9,044 bases of DNA from Leptolyngbyaceae cyanobacterium SM1_3_5. Its GTDB lineage: Bacteria; Cyanobacteriota; Cyanobacteriia; Elainellales; Elainellaceae. The position numbers and the translations under genes were made by a program. Location of the stretch: positions 1 through 9,044 of the forward strand of contig JAAUTJ010000146.1 of NCBI GenBank assembly GCA_012031475.1. The letters run 5' to 3'. Under the pieces are notes generated by a model, which was given only the letters and a program-made list of their open reading frames with translations, was not told the origin of the DNA and did not search any database. Positions 6,355 through 9,044 of the stretch are shown piece by piece (positions within the stretch are counted from its first letter, which is position 1; every line of letters begins with the position of its first letter).

Positions 6355-9044
6355 CTAGAACAAGAAGCTGCGATCGTTGAGGCTGTTGGCCGCGACATTT
6401 TCCAACGTTGCGATCGTCTTGAAACCGCCTGCGGATTTGCCGTTCAGGTCAACTTCAACCTGTGTGTTTGAGCCGACCTGCACCAGATTCACCCGGGCTT
6501 TGCGATCGCTGATCGGCACTCGTTTAGCAGATAGACCACGCAGATCCAGCAGGTCTTGCCCCACCTGAAAATCGGTGATTCGATCGCCTCTCCCCCGTTG
6601 ACCGCAGACGAAGCGATCGCGCCCCATCCCGCCCGTCAGCAGGTCATCACCTGCACCGCCGACCAAGACATCGTTGCCTGCTCGACCCACCAAGCGATCG
6701 GCAGCATTGCCACCTCTGAGGAAGTCGCTGCCTTGTCCACCGTTGAGCAAATCGCGTCCGCCGTTGCCCCAGAGCCGATCGTTGCCAAGTCCGCCTGCCA
6801 GTTGATCGCGGCCTTGATGCCCCCGGAGGCGATCGTGGTTTTGCTGACCTTGAAGGAGGTCATTGCCCGCGCCGCCGTTGAGCCGATCGTTGCCCGCTCT
6901 ACCTTGAAGAACGTCGCGGCCACGTCCGCCACCCAGTCGATCGCTGCCGAGTCCGCCGCCAAGGACATCATTGCCACCACCGCCAGTTAAGCGATCGCGT
7001 CCCGCATTGCCTCGGAGAACATCGCGCCCCGCACCACCCCGCAGGCGATCGTGTCCATCACCGCCCAGCATCTGGTCGCCTCCCTGGTTGCCCAGATGCG
7101 ATCGTTGCCTGTGCCGCCTCGGAGTCGATCGCGGCCACGTCCACCGCTCAGTCGATCGTGATTAGCACCGCCGCCGATCACGTCATCCTCGCCGCCGCCC
7201 TGGAGTCGATCGCGTCCGGCATTGCCTCTGAGAACATCACGGCCTTGTCCGCCCCGGAGTCGATCGTTGCCAAAACCGCCCTGCATCCGGTCATTGCCAG
7301 CGTTGCCCCAGATGCGATCGCGGCCCGTGCCACCGCTGAGCCTGTCGTGACCTGTGCCGCCGCGCATCCGGTCATTTCCACCGCCACCCATGAGGCGATC
7401 GTCCTGTTCGTCCCCGCGCAGAATGTCTCTACCACGTCCGCCTTTGAGGATATCAAATCCTGTGCCGCCTCGGAGCCGATCGCTGCCCAATCCACCCAGC
7501 AGCAGGTCATTACAGGCATCTCCGAACAGGCGATCGTTTCCTTTGTTGCCCCGAATTAGATCGCCGCCGCCGCCGCCTTGAATTCGGTCGTTGCCGCCCA
7601 TTCCGGTGAGGCGATCGCGGTTGCTGGTGTAAGAAAGCTTGTCTCTGCCGCCTTTGCCTTTGCGGACAATTCCCATCTCGCTTCCGCATCCTGGCTCGGC
7701 TGGGCTGCTGTCGATTTGCCGATCGAGGCTGACGATCGCAGGCTGGCCGACTTTCCCAAGTTGTCGATCGCGCTGTAGGTGAAGCGCACTCCTTGAAAGG
7801 TTGGGGAAGCTTGAAAGAACAAGTTCGCGACTTCATTGGGGCGAAGCTGCTGTCCTGCTTTGACTAGAACGCCGCCGCTGCTGGGGTTTCCCAAATACAG
7901 CAAACCCTGTTCAAGATCGGGTAGCGAGTCGATCGCAATTGTGGCAACGCTGCCGTCAGCATCAGTGGCAATGATTCCGTTCAAGTTCAGCACTTGATTG
8001 GGCACAACGCGATCGCTGACCGGGGCAGTGATGGGAGCCGCATTGATTTCGTTGTCGCGATTGATCAGATTGACATCAGCCGGATCGATCGCCGCATATG
8101 CGGCATCGGTGCTGGTGATGCGGGTGCGGATGCTGTAGGCCATGTCGCCATCGACGCGATCGTCGTCCACGCCCGTCACCGTCACGGTTTGCGCCTGATT
8201 CCAGTTTGCCGCGCTGAAGGTGATGGAATTTGCGACTTGGCCTTCTGCTGGATTGGAACTGGTCAGATCGATCGTGACGTCTGCGGTTGGGCGGCTGGTC
8301 AGCACTACGTTGAAGGTTGCCGTTCCGCCTGCCTCGGTTGTGATCAGTCCTTGCGTTGGCGTCAGAGACACGCCTGCGCGATCGTTGTCGGCGTTGGTGA
8401 AGCCGATCGCGCCGACGCTCAATCCGTCGTAGTTAGCATCAGTGCTGCTGATTGTGGTGGCGATCGAGTAGCCTTTGTCACCATCCGCGATCGCATCATC
8501 AACACCGTTGACCGTCGCGGTTTGCGCCTGATTCCAGTTTGCCGCTGTGAAAGTCAAGCTCGACTGGGAAAGCGTTCCTTCCTGCGGATTGCTGCTGGCA
8601 AATGTAAGAACAACATCTGCGGTTGGCTGACTGGTCAAGGCAACGCGAAACGATCCGGTCGTGCCGTCTTCGCCCGTCGTTAAGCGAATTGGCGTAACCT
8701 GAATGCCTGCGCTGTCGTTGTCGCCTACGGTCACGATGACCGGATTGACGATCGCACTGCTGTAAACCGGATCATTACTGCTGACGGTGTGCGTAATCGT
8801 GCTGCTGTGGTTGCCTTCGATCGCCGCGTCATTGACTGCCGTGACGGTCACGGTTTGCGCCTGGTTCCAGTTTTGCGGCGTGAAGGTGATCGTGCTGCTG
8901 ACGGTCGTTTGCGCGTCGGAGGCGATCGAAACCGTCACATTTGCGGTTGGCTGACTGGTCAAAATCGAGCGTGTAGCTGTCCGAGTTGCCGCCTTCGATC
9001 ACGCGGGTGCTGCCGTTCGATTGCGTCAGGAGAATGCCGGGACT
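6355..9044 (-). CDS. Calx-beta / RTX calcium-binding secreted protein, 5' truncated, frameshifted
   Basis: Large repetitive protein of the type I secreted RTX class, probably a cell-surface or extracellular adhesin. The start lies beyond the window. In order: three Calx-beta domains of 111 aa (each with a WNQAQT motif), a cadherin-like spacer (APVSDRVVPNQVLNLNG, then NLFFQASPTFQGVRFTYSAI), an uninterrupted run of 37 RTX nonapeptides, and a C-terminal segment GDRITDFQVGQDLLDLRGLS ending at a TAG (6355-6357), typical of RTX C-termini. Three single-base breaks split the frame: an extra T in the run 8961-8964, a missing base at 7751-7754 (restoring DNLGKVGQPAIVSLDRQID) and a missing G in the run 7091-7093 (restoring NDRIWGNQGGDQMLGGDG). 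About 896 residues are present. No type I secretion genes are in the window. Open frames on the opposite strand come from the 27-bp repeat period and are not genes. Confidence 0.9.
6607..7604 (-). repeat. RTX nonapeptide array, 37 units of 27 bp
   Basis: Once the single missing base at 7091-7093 is allowed for, 37 consecutive nonapeptides of the type GGxGxDxLx run without a gap; Asp is at position 6 in every unit. Two degenerate units (GKGGRDKLS and YTSNRDRLT) precede them, to about 7658. Such units fold into a calcium-loaded parallel beta roll outside the cell. In 21 of 37 units Arg follows the Asp, which is unusually basic for RTX and reflects the GATCGC codon pair. Confidence 0.9.
8056..9044 (-). 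repeat. Calx-beta domain repeats with exact 333-bp period
   Basis: Three Calx-beta domains lie in tandem. The segment encoding the TVTV-AQNWN edge (plus strand GTCACGGTTTGCGCCTG or close) recurs at 8181, 8514 and 8847, exactly 333 bases apart (111 codons). Each domain ends in an acidic turn (DNDSAG, DNDRAG, DNEIN), as expected for calcium-binding Calx-beta modules. The first domain is cut by the window edge and more copies may lie beyond it. Confidence 0.8.

Noticed and set aside
6216..6398. Minus-strand 60-codon frame after the RTX gene
   Set aside because: It overlaps the RTX 3' end in another frame and both hairpins, including the intrinsic terminator.
6556..7559. Long plus-strand open frames opposite the RTX repeats (6556-6990, 7158-7559)
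   Set aside because: A 27-bp repeat is a multiple of three, so antisense frames stay open by default; the Ala/Val/Ile-rich products are low-complexity reflections of GATCGC repeats.
6607..7604. Regularly spaced repeats resembling a CRISPR array
   Set aside because: The 27-bp period is continuous coding repeat without unique spacers, and translates to RTX nonapeptides.
7994..8683. Plus-strand 229-codon frame opposite the Calx-beta domains
   Set aside because: Antisense to clear Calx-beta coding sequence and shows the same 333-bp repetition; no recognisable domain or ribosome site.

Overview
The window looks like chromosomal DNA from a filamentous-type cyanobacterium. Three things point there: the palindrome GCGATCGC (HIP1) and its CGATCG core recur throughout, even inside genes; the gene families (CHASE2-linked Ser/Thr kinase, stand-alone receiver, FHA protein with an 'FLKLYEHHRGLLDE' N-terminus, Calx-beta/RTX adhesin) are typical of cyanobacteria; and degenerate copies of cyanobacterial interspersed palindromes lie between genes. 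No rRNA, tRNA or CRISPR array was seen.

Layout: 1-64, arm of a dispersed palindrome; about 132-2233 (+), membrane Ser/Thr kinase with a CHASE2 sensor; 2249-3379 (-), DNA topoisomerase IB, the only full-length intact gene; 3452-3497, a short tandem repeat; 3490-3875 (-), stand-alone response-regulator receiver; 3914-4108 (-), doubtful 64-aa ORF; 4188-4939 (-), exported SIMPL/DUF541 protein; 5036-5307, a 272-bp element bounded by long inverted repeats (MITE-like); about 5348-6036 (+), FHA-domain protein; 6037-6354, intergenic with three hairpins and a palindromic repeat; 6355-9044 (-), 3' part of a large secreted protein with three Calx-beta domains, a cadherin-like spacer and at least 37 RTX nonapeptides. 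Its start lies outside the window.

Five of the six confident genes carry one or more single-base frame breaks: one each in the kinase, receiver, SIMPL and FHA genes, and three in the RTX gene. At every break the correct family C-terminus or repeat register resumes in a neighbouring frame after adding or removing one base, nearly always in a mononucleotide run. Six are missing bases and one is an extra base. I read this as uncorrected homopolymer errors in the assembly rather than decay of unrelated neighbours, so coordinates are given for the restored genes and each break is listed separately.

Functionally the genes look like a mixed neighbourhood, not one pathway: signalling (kinase, receiver, FHA phosphothreonine reader), DNA topology (topoisomerase IB) and envelope or secreted proteins (SIMPL, RTX adhesin). 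The kinase and the FHA protein could in principle be writer and reader of Ser/Thr phosphorylation, but only proximity suggests that. I found no convincing undescribed system. The best candidates for a second look are the inverted-repeat element at 5036-5307 and the coupling between HIP1 sites and the RTX repeat code.
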